In this document: positions 34,526 to 46,085 of the stretch, piece by piece | Layout of the letters: each line of letters opens with the position of its first letter | Position numbering within the stretch: the first letter of the stretch is position 1 | Assembly: GCF_028554725.1 (NCBI RefSeq) | Contig: NC_071667.1 | Location: forward strand, 68,781,001-68,845,000 | Direction of reading: 5' to 3' | DNA: 64,000 nucleotides | Source: Zeugodacus cucurbitae | Taxonomy: Eukaryota; Arthropoda; Insecta; Diptera; Tephritidae | Made by a program: the position numbers and the translations under genes | Notes under the pieces: model-generated | Databases searched by the model: none | Told to the model about the DNA's origin: nothing | The model's input: only the letters and a program-made list of their open reading frames with translations

Positions 34526-36535
34526 CAGTATCTAAATTTGTTCGACTTTACTTATAATATAATTCTAAACTAATAGTAATTAATTTTGGACTAGTTGGTA
34601 GAAAAGTTGGTCAGCCACTATACGGAGTTTCTAGTAATTTGGGGATACTATATCAAAAGTGGGTTAACATAGCAGCTACAGTGAATATATCACTATGGTT
34701 TTAAGTGTGTTGGAGCATAATTGCATACTGAATATGTTTTGCATCCTTTTTACCGACTATTAACCCTTATGTTTACCACAAACCCATTTTAGTTAATTAT
34801 TACTTCCAACGAATCTCCCTTTTCAGTCTATTTGGGTTGCTGTCAATTTAGTTTGACATGAACTGCAAGCTTATTAAATTTAAATAAGTAAACCCGCACC
34901 AAAGAAAGCAAACAAGTATATTTGTATTTTTATATACAACACAGCCAATTTCCTACACAGACCACACGAAAATTTAAATAAAAACTTCCAAGCCATAAGA
35001 CGACTCGCAGCCATACGAAAATGGCAAATTCCAAACAACCCAGACAATTGTGATTTTCAGCCGAAAAGTCTTATCTCATTCGACACAATCTACATTTGCA
35101 TTACATGTGAATATCTGCGAGGCAAATATGATGTAGCTGCTGGCACACTTTCCACTGTCCACTACAAAAGAGACACACACAGAGATACAAGCAGTCGCGC
35201 ATTAGAAATACAAACAATACAAAGCGCCGCGCAGGCAAAATGACAAACGAAGCAGCGACATGATGGCAACATTTTTGCCATCAACAGCGCCAATTTTGCA
35301 CATTTTGGCTGTGAACAAAAGACTTAAGGCACAAACTTCACGACGAGCCACCAAGCAACCAGCAACATATGTATATACACATGTATATGCAACATGTGTA
35401 CGTACAGTGTAAGTGCGCACAAACAAAACAAGCGGCGAGTTATCGCGCCATGTCATGCTATGCTATGTTGTGTTGTGCTATGTTGTGCTGTGCTATGCCA
35501 TGCATGTTCATAATTTTTCGCCAAACAGGCGTTTTTATAAACTTGTCATATGCAGCAATTGTCCGAAGCACACCAAGACGAGGAAGAAGCAGAAGAGGAA
35601 TGAATAGCAAGTCACAACAACAACAAAAACAGTAATGAAGATCTTTGTTGTTAGCAGCGAACAATGCAAATGCATATGCATGAAGTGAAATGACCAAAAA
35701 CACACATGAGTGAGTTGCAAGCACACAGCACAAAAAAATAGAAAAACAACAATAACAACATTCTTGCAACATGCGCTGGTGGGCAATTTTTAGGCGGCAG
35801 CAACAATGCGACAAACAGGCAGCCGAACAATATGACAGTTTCTATTAGACGACCATGACGGCAAACTACAAGCGACCAAGAGCTGACCAAAAGCGGAGAA
35901 TCGCAACAACACATATGTACAACAACAAGCCACTTATGTTGTAGGTGCCTGTTTTATGGCTGCGCGAAAAGTAGAATGAAAATGTTGACAAGCATAAAAC
36001 TGCTGAGAAAGCTGCCGAAAATGTAAATTCCATTCCGAACTGTCCAGAAAAAAATAAAAATAAAAAACGTGTGTAGAAAAACGCGCCCTCATAAGTGGCA
36101 ACATTAGTGCCACAGGCAGTGACAGTAAAATTTTCATTGCCATTTTCATTTCAACTGGCATTTAGGCTGCGCGTAGTTCTTGTTGTTGTTGTCGCATGCT
36201 TGTGCTTGTGCCTATGATTTGTAGCTGACCGTCGGTCGCATGTGGCAAGCAGCCAAACAATGAAAATGCCTATTTTTCACTAGCTTCAACAAAGCCTAGT
36301 TGTCGACGAACTATTTTCTGTGTTTCTTTTTTATTTTGACCTTAGCTCCACAGTTAAAGTTAAAAATGTTATAAAGTAGTAAGCAATTTGAATTCTAATA
36401 AAAAGTATATGCGGAGAATACAGTGGGGAAAATAATTTTATATTTATTTGTTGTTTTAGTAAAGTAATACTCAAAACTGATAAAATATAAAGGTTATAAG
36501 AATATAGGTAAGGGTAGGAAAGACACCAATTTTCA
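34526..36535. other. Non-coding DNA
   Basis: AT-rich to 34990, then CA/GCAAC-rich. A pentamer repeat lies at 35455-35499. Overlapping open frames of 64-118 codons at 35200-35910 on both strands are repeat-derived (for example LCCAM repeats). Confidence 0.6.
35455..35499. repeat. RTGYY pentanucleotide repeat, 9 units
   Basis: Nine consecutive 5-bp units (ATGCT, ATGTT, GTGTT, GTGCT, ATGCC variants). Confidence 0.85.
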
Positions 36536-36905
36536 ACAATTACAAGAATATCGATTTAAAAGAAAAATCAACTAAAAATAATAAGATAAACTCAAAAAAA
36601 AATTAAATTAAATATATATACAAAATTATAAATTCTGATAAAATAACGATATTTTCGATAAACACAAAGTTATCGATAAAATATAAAAAAGAAAATATTA
36701 CATATCAATTGTAAAGAAACATTGATATATTAAAATAGTATTTTCGATAAATAACAGTGATATCGATACAATAAAAAATAATCGATATAAATCGAAAATA
36801 GCTAAACTGTGAAAAAAGATGGACAACATTTCAAACTTATTGATTGCGTAACAAGAATTTCGGAAATTTAAAAATATCGATTAATAATTCATCAATTAAA
36901 ATTTT
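36536..36905. promoter_or_regulatory. TATCGATA/CGATA cluster 3
   Basis: CGATA words at about 36549, 36647, 36655, 36671, 36743, 36762, 36780 and 36873, including exact TATCGATA near 36671 and 36762. A further exact copy occurs near 37588. Same interpretation and doubts as the cluster at 34 kb; it abuts a MITE. Confidence 0.45.
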
Positions 36906-36908
36906 GTT

Positions 36909-37136
36909 TGCCCTTCACACTGCCGGCTACTTGATAAACGAGCAGCTGTTATACATTTTTGTTTTTGCTTTTCATAAGAAATTGGAGAGTTTTTCAGCTG
37001 ATTCATTTAGCTGATCAATTTATTCAATTAAAAATTAATGTAGATTTTTAATTTGTATGGTAAATCGATCTTAATCAGCGTTTTAATCGAGCAGAAGCCG
37101 GTTAATTGAACAATTAGCTCCTGTGTGAAAAGGCTA
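36909..37136 (+). mobile_element. MITE family A, copy 3 (short)
   Basis: Begins TGCCCTTCACACTGCCGGC and ends CTGTGTGAAAAGGCTA, followed by TTA (37137-37139). Shares GGTAAATCGATCTTAATCAG and GCTTTTCATAAGAA with other copies but lacks about 130 bp of the long copy, including the GAGAAACCAG and TCTTTGTCGC segments, so it is an internally deleted form. No coding capacity. Confidence 0.8.
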
Positions 37137-38479
37137 TTAATATTAACACTAAACTTTCCAAAACAGGTTTCGTTGATATCGATGAGACCAGTAGAAAATA
37201 GCGACTATTCTCAGGTACATTTGAATTTGCGAAATATGATAACGATTTATAATTATAGATTCCAAAGATAAATATTCCAGAAATATCGTTATCATATGAT
37301 GGGTTCAAAAAAATTGTATTTTTAGTTTTCAGCCGGAATCGTGGAGGAAATGTGTGCCCATTTTTCGAGGCGGGGGTGTTCAGAATGCTGAACTCATGTT
37401 CTACACAATTTGTATAGATTTATACTGTCGAAATATATATATGTTAATGAATGATAATAAACTCCAGACTCTGTCTATTTACTGGTCGTAGAAAAAAAAT
37501 CTAAAAAATCCCTAAAAAACAGGCCGTCACATGAGATGATCCCCTTAATTCCTTTTAAGATTGGATCGATAACAAATTTAAAAAATATCGATATCAAACT
37601 ATCATTATTCTTCAGATTCTTCAAATATTTACACCGAAAGTTGGAAATAGTTTATTGTTCTAAAGCTGAAAATTATACAACGGTGCCTGGCTATAGACTA
37701 CTACTACTCAAGTGATTTGTTGCCATTAATTTATTCTCCCTTCATTAGCAAATTCTGGAGCAAAATCACATTTCAAAAATTTTTATTAAAAAAATATTTT
37801 CTTTCAAGTGCATCGAAACATCTTCATTAAGCCCTCAGATGTGTATATATGTATGTTCGAAGACCTACTTGCATTGATAACTTATTTCAACTGCATATGC
37901 TTTTACATGAGTATAACTCACATATGTACGAAAAAAACAAAAACAAAAACAACAATGAGTGGCAATGGCTAACAAACGAAGTTTGTCATAATTTTATTTA
38001 AGCGAATTTTCCAGCCAAAACAACAAGCACACATTCGTACATATCTACATAAGCATGTGAACAAAGCGTGGCGGCAAGCACGCCGAACAATTCGGACAAT
38101 TGCAACTCAGTCGAAATCACAAAAACATGAAAAAAAGAGAAAAAATAAATAAAAATTCATTGCATTGCTTTGAAGGAGCTTCTTGGTCAAGTTTATGGCC
38201 GTAGCATTACAACTGCCCACCACAAAGAATGTATGTGTGTGTGTATCCCTTGCGCACGGCCATAACTTAACAGCACAAATATATCTTCCTTCGTACAACT
38301 TCGCTGCATTGGCGATAATCGAATATGGGTTTACTTTGCTTTATGTTCAATTTTCACTGTTGTTGTTGTGCATTTTTTGTGTGCTTCGCGCGGTTTTTTG
38401 GTTTTCGGTGGTACTTTTAGTTGAAATTGATGTTGCTGTTCGGTCGTTTAGCAAGTTAGCATTGTCGTCAACATCGTCG
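37137..38479. other. Non-coding DNA
   Basis: AT-rich with isolated ATCGAT words (37177, 37288, 37566, 37588). A GTGT run near 38233. The start of a 128-codon frame (38183-38569) is here; see the acidic repeat. Nothing else. Confidence 0.6.
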
Positions 38480-38552
38480 GACACGGACGACGGCGACAAT
38501 GACGACGACGATGATGACGATGATGACGTTCATGATGAGGACGACGACAACG
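38480..38552 (+). repeat. (GAC/GAT)n trinucleotide repeat
   Basis: Mostly GAC and GAT triplets. In the 128-codon plus frame ending at 38569 it reads as a run of about nine aspartates followed by a second acidic patch, after a hydrophobic segment. The surroundings are GC-rich, and a GTGAGT donor-like word follows at 38616. I consider coding possible but unsupported; the acid run is what a GAC/GAT repeat yields by default. Confidence 0.8.
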
Positions 38553-40095
38553 GCCGCCGCAACGCTTGACTGTGGCTTGTCGGCTCTTGTCCTCCGTCGA
38601 ATTTAGGTCACGTTCAAGTGAGTCTCTCGACTACGCGCATTGTGCTTGCTTCGAAATTCTTTTGCGCTTGACTGCCTGCCAGCGCCCGTGCGCCCGTGCT
38701 TTTTTGACTTATTTTCGCTGCCCGCTGCCAATGCGGCAAGTGATTGTGATTTACATCATCACGAAGCCCACAGCAATGTGAGGAGCCAGTCAGCCAGAGA
38801 GTCAGCGAGCAGACCGCAGCATCCCACAGCCTCCATCATTGTTGTTGTTGTTGTTATTGTTATCATTGTTGGCGATTCCATTTCGGTACCGTTGGCCTGG
38901 GAAAATATGACTTTCTACTGGGTTAACGCGAACAATTTCGTTTTTTGTGTCAAGAGGCTCAGTTTTTTGGGCATTTTGCTTTGGCATTCGTTTCTTTTAT
39001 TTTCAGTTTACGTCCGACAATAAAGAATTTTGTGCACAAATTGTAATGGAAATGAAATGAAATGAAAGTTACCAATTGCAAATGAAGGCATAAAGCATTG
39101 CTTGAGCCACAAATTTATGTTTTCATAAATCCATGTGGCAGCGCATTGCCGTGCATAGGGTTGAGCCAACGGCATGATGTGCTGTTTGTGCTCAAATCAA
39201 AAGGAGCTGGGATGTGTTGATCGTTTGGCAGCAGAAATCAAAATTTGAAGAGCGTGTTATTACTTGTTCATTTGGTTTGCATAATTTCATAATTATGCAG
39301 GAACGCAGGTTTTATTTTTTATTTTTGAGAAAAAAAAATAATAAAAAGTCAAACAAGTATTTTGAGTTGATAAATCTCAGAGTGCAATCAAATGAATATT
39401 TGAAAATTGAAATAAAAATTTTGTTTACTAAAATGTATGATATCATTGGTGAAATTTGTTCAAACTAATAGAAACAGTTTATAGAAACTGATATCGATTG
39501 AAGTTTGCTGCGAAATAAAATATTCTCTTTCTGTGATAAAATTATTCTCCAAATTTCTGACTCGCATTGACTTCATTTTTTGGCCTTATTTGAAACCTAA
39601 TTATCTTCTGGCCATAGACGATCTCATTCGTACCGATATCATCGCTGTACTGGTGTATATGCATAAGAGAGTAATCTAAAACTCAGCAATACAGAGGGCC
39701 ACTTATGCGATATTGTACTCAAAATAGTAAAGAAATTAGATGTCTCGGTAGTTTTCGGAATGGTGACGCCAACTAATATTTATATACACATAAACTGGTA
39801 TAATTTCTCTATCAATTTTGGTAATAAACTCAAAATATAATCTCAGAGCGGGGCTCAGAGAGAACAAACAACTCTCTCACCCGAAAAGTATGCTGTTCTC
39901 ACCAGAAAAATATCTCTTGAATTCTTGGAGAAATTTCAAATCTCATAAAATACTTGATCAACTCGAACCAATTTAGGCTTAACTGCTACATATTTCGCAT
40001 AGAACACTATTTTGAAATCCATTAATTTATTTAACTCAACAAAAATATCGCAAGCATCCAAACAGTATGGGAGCTCTGCCAAATGAGACGAATAG
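38553..40095. other. Non-coding DNA
   Basis: GC-richer to about 38900 with (GTT)n at 38836-38860, then AT-rich. A 127-codon plus frame at 38640-39023 has a valine/isoleucine run from the GTT repeat and no motif. No gene is supportable. Confidence 0.6.
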
Positions 40096-40103
40096 GTCCA
40101 TAC

Positions 40104-40554
40104 TAGGGCTCTTAAAATTATTCGAATAACCTGAAAACCGATTATTCGAATATCCGGTTTGTAACCGTTAGTATGAATATTAACCGATTAATACTATTCG
40201 AATAGTCGTCACATTGACACTAATCGAATAATTGCTCTGCTGCGGGTATTTGTATACATGAAAATTGTTTGAACTCCAAGCAGCCTTTGATTTTTGTTTG
40301 TTTTTATTTGAGAAAATGTCAATTGTACGCATTTTTCGTGAGTTTCACTTTTTTCAATAAAAATAAAATTTTAATGAACTTTCACTATTCGAGTAGTCGA
40401 CAACGTACGGTTAACCTGATAGTCGGAAATGAACGGTTAAACGAATAGTCGACAACTTACGATTATCCGTATACTTCAAACCGAATATTATTATTCGAAT
40501 AATGCCCTATCCGGTTAATTTAGTTAGTCGATTAGTCGAATACCAAGAGCTCCA
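40104..40554. mobile_element. hAT-type MITE with ATTCGAATA subterminal repeats
   Basis: Ends TAGGGCTCTT and, inverted, TGGAGCTCTT match at 8 of 10 bases. They are flanked by GTCCATAC (40096-40103) and GTTCATAC (40555-40562), an 8-bp target duplication with one mismatch, as made by hAT transposases. Inside, ATTCGAATA palindromes and CGAATAGTCG words are repeated towards both ends, the usual arrangement of transposase-binding subterminal repeats. No transposase, so non-autonomous. Confidence 0.8.
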
Positions 40555-40562
40555 GTTCATAC

Positions 40563-42609
40563 CCTACTCTAGTTCCTATATATCAAATATGAAGATATTA
40601 TTATCGATGTACATGATAACACCATATCGGACAGTAACACTCATTGGGACCCCTATTTAGCCACCCACGTTGATTTGGTACCAAAAATTTAAGAACGACA
40701 TCTAGCTCTCATAGAAAAATATTATTTGTCCAACTTCCATCTGTACGACTGATTTTGAAGTGACTATTTCAGATAATAATTGGGGTACTAATGAATAACC
40801 CCCTTAGATGAACTTTGAACTTTTTAAACTGCTACAAATTATTCATTAAACCACAAAGTTTTCACATATAATCCAAAAAATCCAATTAATTCATTAATTT
40901 GGTAAGATTTTTCTGGTGCACTTATATACATTCTTCTTAAATTACATCTCCGCTCTGCGACCATTTTCTCAAGTGCTATCTCAATCAAGCGCACTGGCAA
41001 ACACTCAGCACAAATTACCCATAATTTCTAAAAGTTCTAACACCCACCCACGAACCGGTACACAAGCGGCATGTGATAACATAATTACAAAAACAAAAGG
41101 CAAAGAAATACAGAACAACAGGTACAAACAGAAAAATAATAAAAAAACCGAGACAGGGCCACCAACTGACCAGGCTTGATTGGTAAGAGACACATCGGAG
41201 AAGATACGAGCACACTGAAGGGCTTCAACTGTGAGTCAGCGCCTCAACAGACAACTGACAGAGCAACAACTTCAGTGTATGCGTACATGCAACATGCATT
41301 CGATAGTGCAGCATGTGAGTGCTGTTGCACGAGTAGGACAACATTTTTTTCATGGTAAATGTGTGTGTGTAAACAACAAGAAATAATAATAAAAATGTAA
41401 GCCGCAGAATACCACCGGGTACGTGTGGGCCCGTGTGCAAACGTTTTGTATGCTTTAATAGCAAGTGTGGCAAGTGGCTACGGACGGACGTACAGTTTTG
41501 GGTTTGACTGCCACATGAGCGCACGTTTTCATTTAATCATAATTTTCTACATTTGCCCGCTGTTTTGGTACGACCTGTTGCCTTTGTTTTTGCTTTTTTC
41601 ACAAGTAGTTATTACTGGTTTTTAGTGGTGGCTTCCCTTTTGTTGGCTTAATTTACAAATGTGGGCAGTTGAACAGTGAACCTTTTTAATCGGCGCTCAT
41701 TATATTTAAGTTGGAAACATTAAATTGCACCACAAAAATAAAGAAATAAAATTACAGCTTAAATGTTTGGTGGGCATGAATTTAAGGGAATAAAATGGTG
41801 GTAGTTGTATAGTTATTGCCTTAATTAACTGTAGAATGGGTTTGGTGGGTTTAGTGATCATAATTAACCTTTTTCGTTGTGGGAGTTATTTCGTTTAGGT
41901 TTTAATGGTATCTATTATACAAATCGAAGACATCAGTTTTATGACCGCAAAGTGAGACCTCTTGAGTACTTTACGTTTTTTATAATAACAATGCGCCTAG
42001 ATGTAGGCAACACTTGTTGGGATGGGTTTTTATATTTTTTTATACAAAAACAAACTGAGAAAACATTAAATACCCTTTGTTATAGCCATAAAAGATCATT
42101 TCATAAGACTAAATTCCCAATAATAAATGGTAAATACTGAAAATTGTCAAAAATGCTCCTAAATGTAGGCAACATGAAAACAATACATTGTGGGATATAT
42201 CACCAAGATATATTTTTGTATCAGGAATTATAAATAAAATGTGATATACTCTGTTTAACACTTTTTAAATCTAATAAAAGGATACGTTTCTATGCATTTG
42301 GAGTGAAAGTTTAATAAGCTTAAATTGTCCTTAAAATATTGAAAATGTGCCTAATTATAGGAAATTACTTTGTATTGCTACTATAATTAAACTCTTAAAG
42401 ACTTAATCATTAATTAAGAGTTAAAATTTCGTCACAATCTTTATTTTCCTGGAATTGATCGGGTATGACTTTCATTGTGGGACTTTCATGCGGTTCCTTC
42501 ATTCAGACCAATCGGGTAAGACTACCGAAGGATTGGTTGACAATTGATTAAAAACTTAATTTCATTGAAATAGAAATATCAAATATGAAATTGATGAAGT
42601 TCGAAAAAA
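40563..42609. other. Non-coding DNA
   Basis: AT-rich at both ends with a mixed part at 40900-41680. CCTARATGTAGGCAACA words recur at about 41996 and 42154 (and weaker at 42349), suggesting a very old tandem repeat. Open frames to 99 codons show no motif. Confidence 0.55.
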
Positions 42610-42990
42610 GGATTGCCACCTACTTATAATTTTCATTCAAATAAAATTGCTTCAATAATTTTTTTCTTTCAATATGTATATCAAACGAAAGCTATTCTAG
42701 AAATATTTATGTATATTGGAATAAAACTGTTGGGTAGGGTTGCCACTTTTCTAAAAATTAAAATTCAAACAAATCAAATATGTTTTATTATATAATTTTA
42801 CTGAATCAAAATTTTTAATATTAGCGAAAGATATCTGAACCTTAGACATATATTTGAGCATGGTTGCCACCTATTATAACAAAAATAAACCCAACATATA
42901 AGCTTAAATATTCATTTGTAGAAGTTATACGATTTTAGGAAGGCCATACAATAAAATGAGAGTCTCTTTCAAAGTCTAGAAATTTAATTG
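42610..42990 (-). repeat. Quasi-periodic TTGCCAC array 2
   Basis: TTGCCACCT/TTGCCACTT occurs at 42613, 42740 and 42864 (spacing 127 and 124 bp), with a further opposite-strand GTGGCAAC near 43062. It is the reverse complement of the motif arrayed at 12 kb and 63 kb, here pointing the other way. Intervening DNA is AT-rich and eroded. Confidence 0.55.
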
Positions 42991-44661
42991 TGAGAAAACG
43001 GAAAACGGACCGATTTGTTATTATATCCACCAAAAATTTCACCGCACACTCAAGAAAACGAAAGTGGCAACAATTAAAATTAGATTTGCATAGATTTCTG
43101 AAAAAAATTACACATGGCCTTCACTATAAATGCGTTTGGTGTTAGTGAGGTCATGCTGCTTGATTTTTGTGAAATAAAAAACAGCATTCAAGATTATTCA
43201 AAAGTACACAGGAAATAACGAAATTAAAATGAAATTATGAAGAATTACAAATCATACGTGCCCCAAATGCACAGCGAAACGAAACCGGACGAAAGAATTC
43301 GCGAAAAAGCAAATGAAAGTGAAGCGAATTTCTAAGTAAAAAGTAGGTAATGACATTTGGAGGTACATTTAATTACACTAAAAGTTGAATTGGAAGAGGA
43401 AGATAGAAAATATATAAATAAAAAAAATATTCTCCAAAATAGCATCTAATGCAAAAATAATCATAAAATTTAAAAATCATAAAAATCTCTCAAGACCACT
43501 TAAAACATAACTAGAAATATGTATATCAGTACCTCTTATGACAACAAACTTCCAAAGCTCCATAAACTAGCCATCTCTTGCCTACCATTACATTTATTTT
43601 CCCTCTTTCCCCGCTTTCATCAGCTCTTTCACATTCAAAATAATTTTATGTTACAATGTCAAAGCGTTTGACAGAACTGGGCCAACTGTGTCAGTCGAGT
43701 ATGAGTGTATGAAATTGAAAAGGCCCAAAGCTATGCTACACAAAGTGGCGCCACAACTACCTACACGTGTGTGTTGTTGTTGTGGTACATAAAACTCATT
43801 TTCATTTGTGGAAATCAGTGCAACGAAACTCGCGCAGTCACTGGGTCATCAGCGAACCGACACGCCATATCAAGTGGCCAAGCGCGCACAATGACAAGGG
43901 TATACGTTACATGCCGTAAGCCATTACGGGGCGTTAAATGAGCGGCGAGTGTCTTCCGCTTGACAGCACGTCCATTGTCTACAAGTATTCTAAGCCAAAA
44001 AGAAATTATCCAAGTGAATATGTATGTGTGTGTGTATGTATGAGTGTCCGTGGGTTAAACAGCTACTCTCACTACTAGAAGTGCTTTCTGTGTTGCAAGG
44101 GCACACAGAGACACACACACAAACTGAATGTCGCGCAGTGAAAATTCAAGTTCCCAGCTTTGCGACCGGGTCTCTCGACTAGCTGACCGTTGACATGCGC
44201 ATTCGTGCACAAGTAGGAAGCGCATTAAGCTAATAGTCGGAGGAAAAGTTACTTTGGTGATTCACTTACATTTGTATGTGTGTGTGTGTCACTTCGGGTA
44301 GATGTGTGTGAAAGGTCGTGGGTGCTTCATATTAATTAACTTAACGGTTGGGTCGCAAGTGACTTTAAAAGAGCATTAAATGTAATTTGATTCACTTTTC
44401 CTTGCGTGTTTTCATACAAATTATCTGAAAGTGAAACTCGGCGCCCTGTTGACCGTGGCATGTTGCCTTAATTTTCATTTCATTTCTTTCGCATTAAATT
44501 CACACTTTGCTTGGCTTTGCACGGTTGGAGAGTCAGTGAAATTCTTACTTACATAGTCATTAGCGCTCTTGTGTGTCTGCCAGCCGAAATCGAATCGCAC
44601 TAATGGTATGTGCTATGCGCCTAATTTCGAGTGATTTTGCATATTTCATTTCATTTACAAA
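42991..44661. other. Non-coding DNA
   Basis: AT-rich to 43600, then mixed with TGTGTG words (44024, 44280). An initiator-like TCAGTC at 43691 stands alone. No open frame with motifs. Confidence 0.6.
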
Positions 44662-44700
44662 GCTTACCTGCAATGAGAAAAGAGAGTTGATAATCATTAG
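44662..44700 (-). other. Candidate recursive splice site (minus), strongest
   Basis: On the minus strand: CTAAT branch motif (44700-44696), pyrimidine tract CTCTCTTTTCTCATTGCAG ending at 44668, then GTAAGCT starting at 44667. Branch-to-AG distance is 28 nt. All elements of an acceptor are joined to a consensus donor with no exon, as at Drosophila ratchet points. It points to a minus-strand gene whose intron spans this position. Confidence 0.55.
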
Positions 44701-45211
44701 TAACGGTTTAAATGCTGCGTGTGAAAGTGAAATTATGCGCAAATGGTTTGTGAAATGAATTAAAATTTCATTAAAATTGTTTAGTAATTTATTTTATGAT
44801 AAAAAATAAAAAATATTCTTACAAAATTGATGAATACTTCACTTTTCAATTAGAAAATTTTCTTCAGAAAGTATTTTGTTTATTAAAAATTGCATACAAT
44901 TTTGTCAGTAAAGATTTTTGGATTTGTATCTAAACATATTATACAAGACTGGTGTGTGGCTTTGCTAAAATACTTGTTTTATTCGACTTGACATTTAAAA
45001 TATTGAAATTCCATATTACAGTATTAAACTATAGACACAAAAATTCGTAGTTCAATAACATTAGCGACGAGAAATTGTAAAACTAAAAAAATGATCAGAA
45101 GTGTCAATATATTAACAGATATCCCTCAAAATTGATTTTATGTTTGCGAATTGGGTAAAATATATAAAATATATGCTTTGCGCCTAATTGTAGGCATTAT
45201 TATCTAGATAT
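44701..45211. other. AT-rich non-coding DNA
   Basis: No gene or repeat beyond a GCGCCTAATTGTAGGC near 45180 that resembles the words at 42 kb. Confidence 0.6.
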
Positions 45212-45582
45212 ATTTTATAATTGAGCTCAAAATATATATATCTAAAATACTCATTTAAAACATGATTTAGTCCGTCATCAGTAATTGTTTACATAAAAAC
45301 TTCCAAATGGTTTATTTCTTTTAAATTTCCGCAACTCATTCACCAACGGATAGATTTCGAGCAAAATTTTCGATTTTGCGGATTCAATGATTTCGTAATT
45401 AGCGACATCTATTAGCAGCGGAATGTATTTTTTCGAGTCGGTAAGTGAGTTCAATGTGATCGTAAATTTTATTTTCGATACGGATTCAATGATTCCGACG
45501 TAAAATTTTTCGATCGAATCGAACCATTTTTCGATCGAATCGAACCATTCAATGATTAGGCTCATTTTATAATTGAGCTCAA
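45212..45582. other. 333-bp segment between 19-bp direct repeats
   Basis: ATTTTATAATTGAGCTCAA is present at 45212-45230 and 45564-45582. The 333 bp between them is clearly less AT-rich than its flanks and contains one open frame nearly end to end. A 19-bp direct repeat could be a target-site duplication of a retroposed or LINE-mobilised insert (no A-tail seen), or a remnant of tandem duplication. It lies 32 bp from a MITE. Confidence 0.5.
45278..45565 (-). CDS. Hypothetical 95-residue open frame in an inserted segment
   Basis: The ATG (45565-45563) sits at the inner edge of the flanking direct repeat, and the frame runs to a TGA at 45278. The protein would be Lys/Ile/Glu/Ser-rich and probably helical, with two in-frame 7-residue repeats (WFDSIEK, from a 21-bp tandem duplication at 45506-45547) and two related stretches, GIIESVSKIKF and EIIESAKSKIL. 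Codons often end in C or G, unlike the surrounding DNA. The frame extends 21 codons upstream into the neighbouring MITE, which is probably chance. I recognise no family. It could be a host-gene fragment, a small transposon ORF, or a fortuitous frame through internally repetitive DNA. Confidence 0.25.
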   Translation of the reverse strand: MSLIIEWFDSIEKWFDSIEKFYVGIIESVSKIKFTITLNSLTDSKKYIPLLIDVANYEIIESAKSKILLEIYPLVNELRKFKRNKPFGSFYVNNY

Positions 45583-45614
45583 TATATAGTTTTAGTGAAT
45601 TCATTAGTGTTATA

Positions 45615-45903
45615 TAGCCTTTTCGCACAGAGATTAATTGATCAATTAACCGGCCATTGCTCGATTAAAGCGCTGATCTAGATCGATTTACCATACAAAA
45701 TAAAAATTTCATTTTCCTACATTAATTTTTAATCGAATATAAATCGAGTTGAATATGCAATGCAACTCTGAGAAAAATTCTTATGTACAGCAAATACAAA
45801 AGCAGCGATCGTTAATCGAGTAGACGGCAGTGCGCATGACAAAAACTGGTTTCTCAATTATAATATGAATGTATTAAGTTAATTAGGCTGCGCGAAAAGG
45901 CTA
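45615..45903 (-). mobile_element. MITE family A, copy 4 (inverted)
   Basis: Ends TAGCCTTTTCGCACAG and CTGCGCGAAAAGGCTA. On the minus strand it carries GAGAAACCAGTTTTTGTCAT, CAGAGTTGCAT, GGTAAATCGATCTAGATCAG and TTGATCAATTAA, matching the copy at 8214. Right flank TTA (45904-45906), left flank ATA, so the target duplication is imperfect. No coding capacity. Confidence 0.85.
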
Positions 45904-46039
45904 TTATGTTAAAATCACTTATGAGGGGAGATAAAAATATATCGAAATCGTTTCTTTGAGGATTTTAACCAGGATTTATGAAATATTTTTTTAATATTAT
46001 TATTTCCTTATTATAATACAAAAGCAAATATTTCAAATA

Positions 46040-46079
46040 ACTTATTTTTTCATTATTTTCCTTCTTTTTACAGGTATGT
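46040..46079 (+). other. Candidate recursive splice site (plus)
   Basis: A long T/C tract (about 46042-46070) ends in TTTACAG at 46073, directly followed by GTATGT. The branch motif is weak (AATAAC). Junction 46073|46074. It fits the ratchet-point pattern for a plus-strand long intron, somewhat less well than the minus-strand examples. Confidence 0.4.
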
Positions 46080-46085
46080 TTTCCA

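Noticed and set aside
45506..45547. tRNA B-box-like GGTTCGATTCG on the minus strand, twice
   Set aside because: It is part of a 21-bp tandem duplication; no A box, acceptor stem or terminator fits a tRNA.
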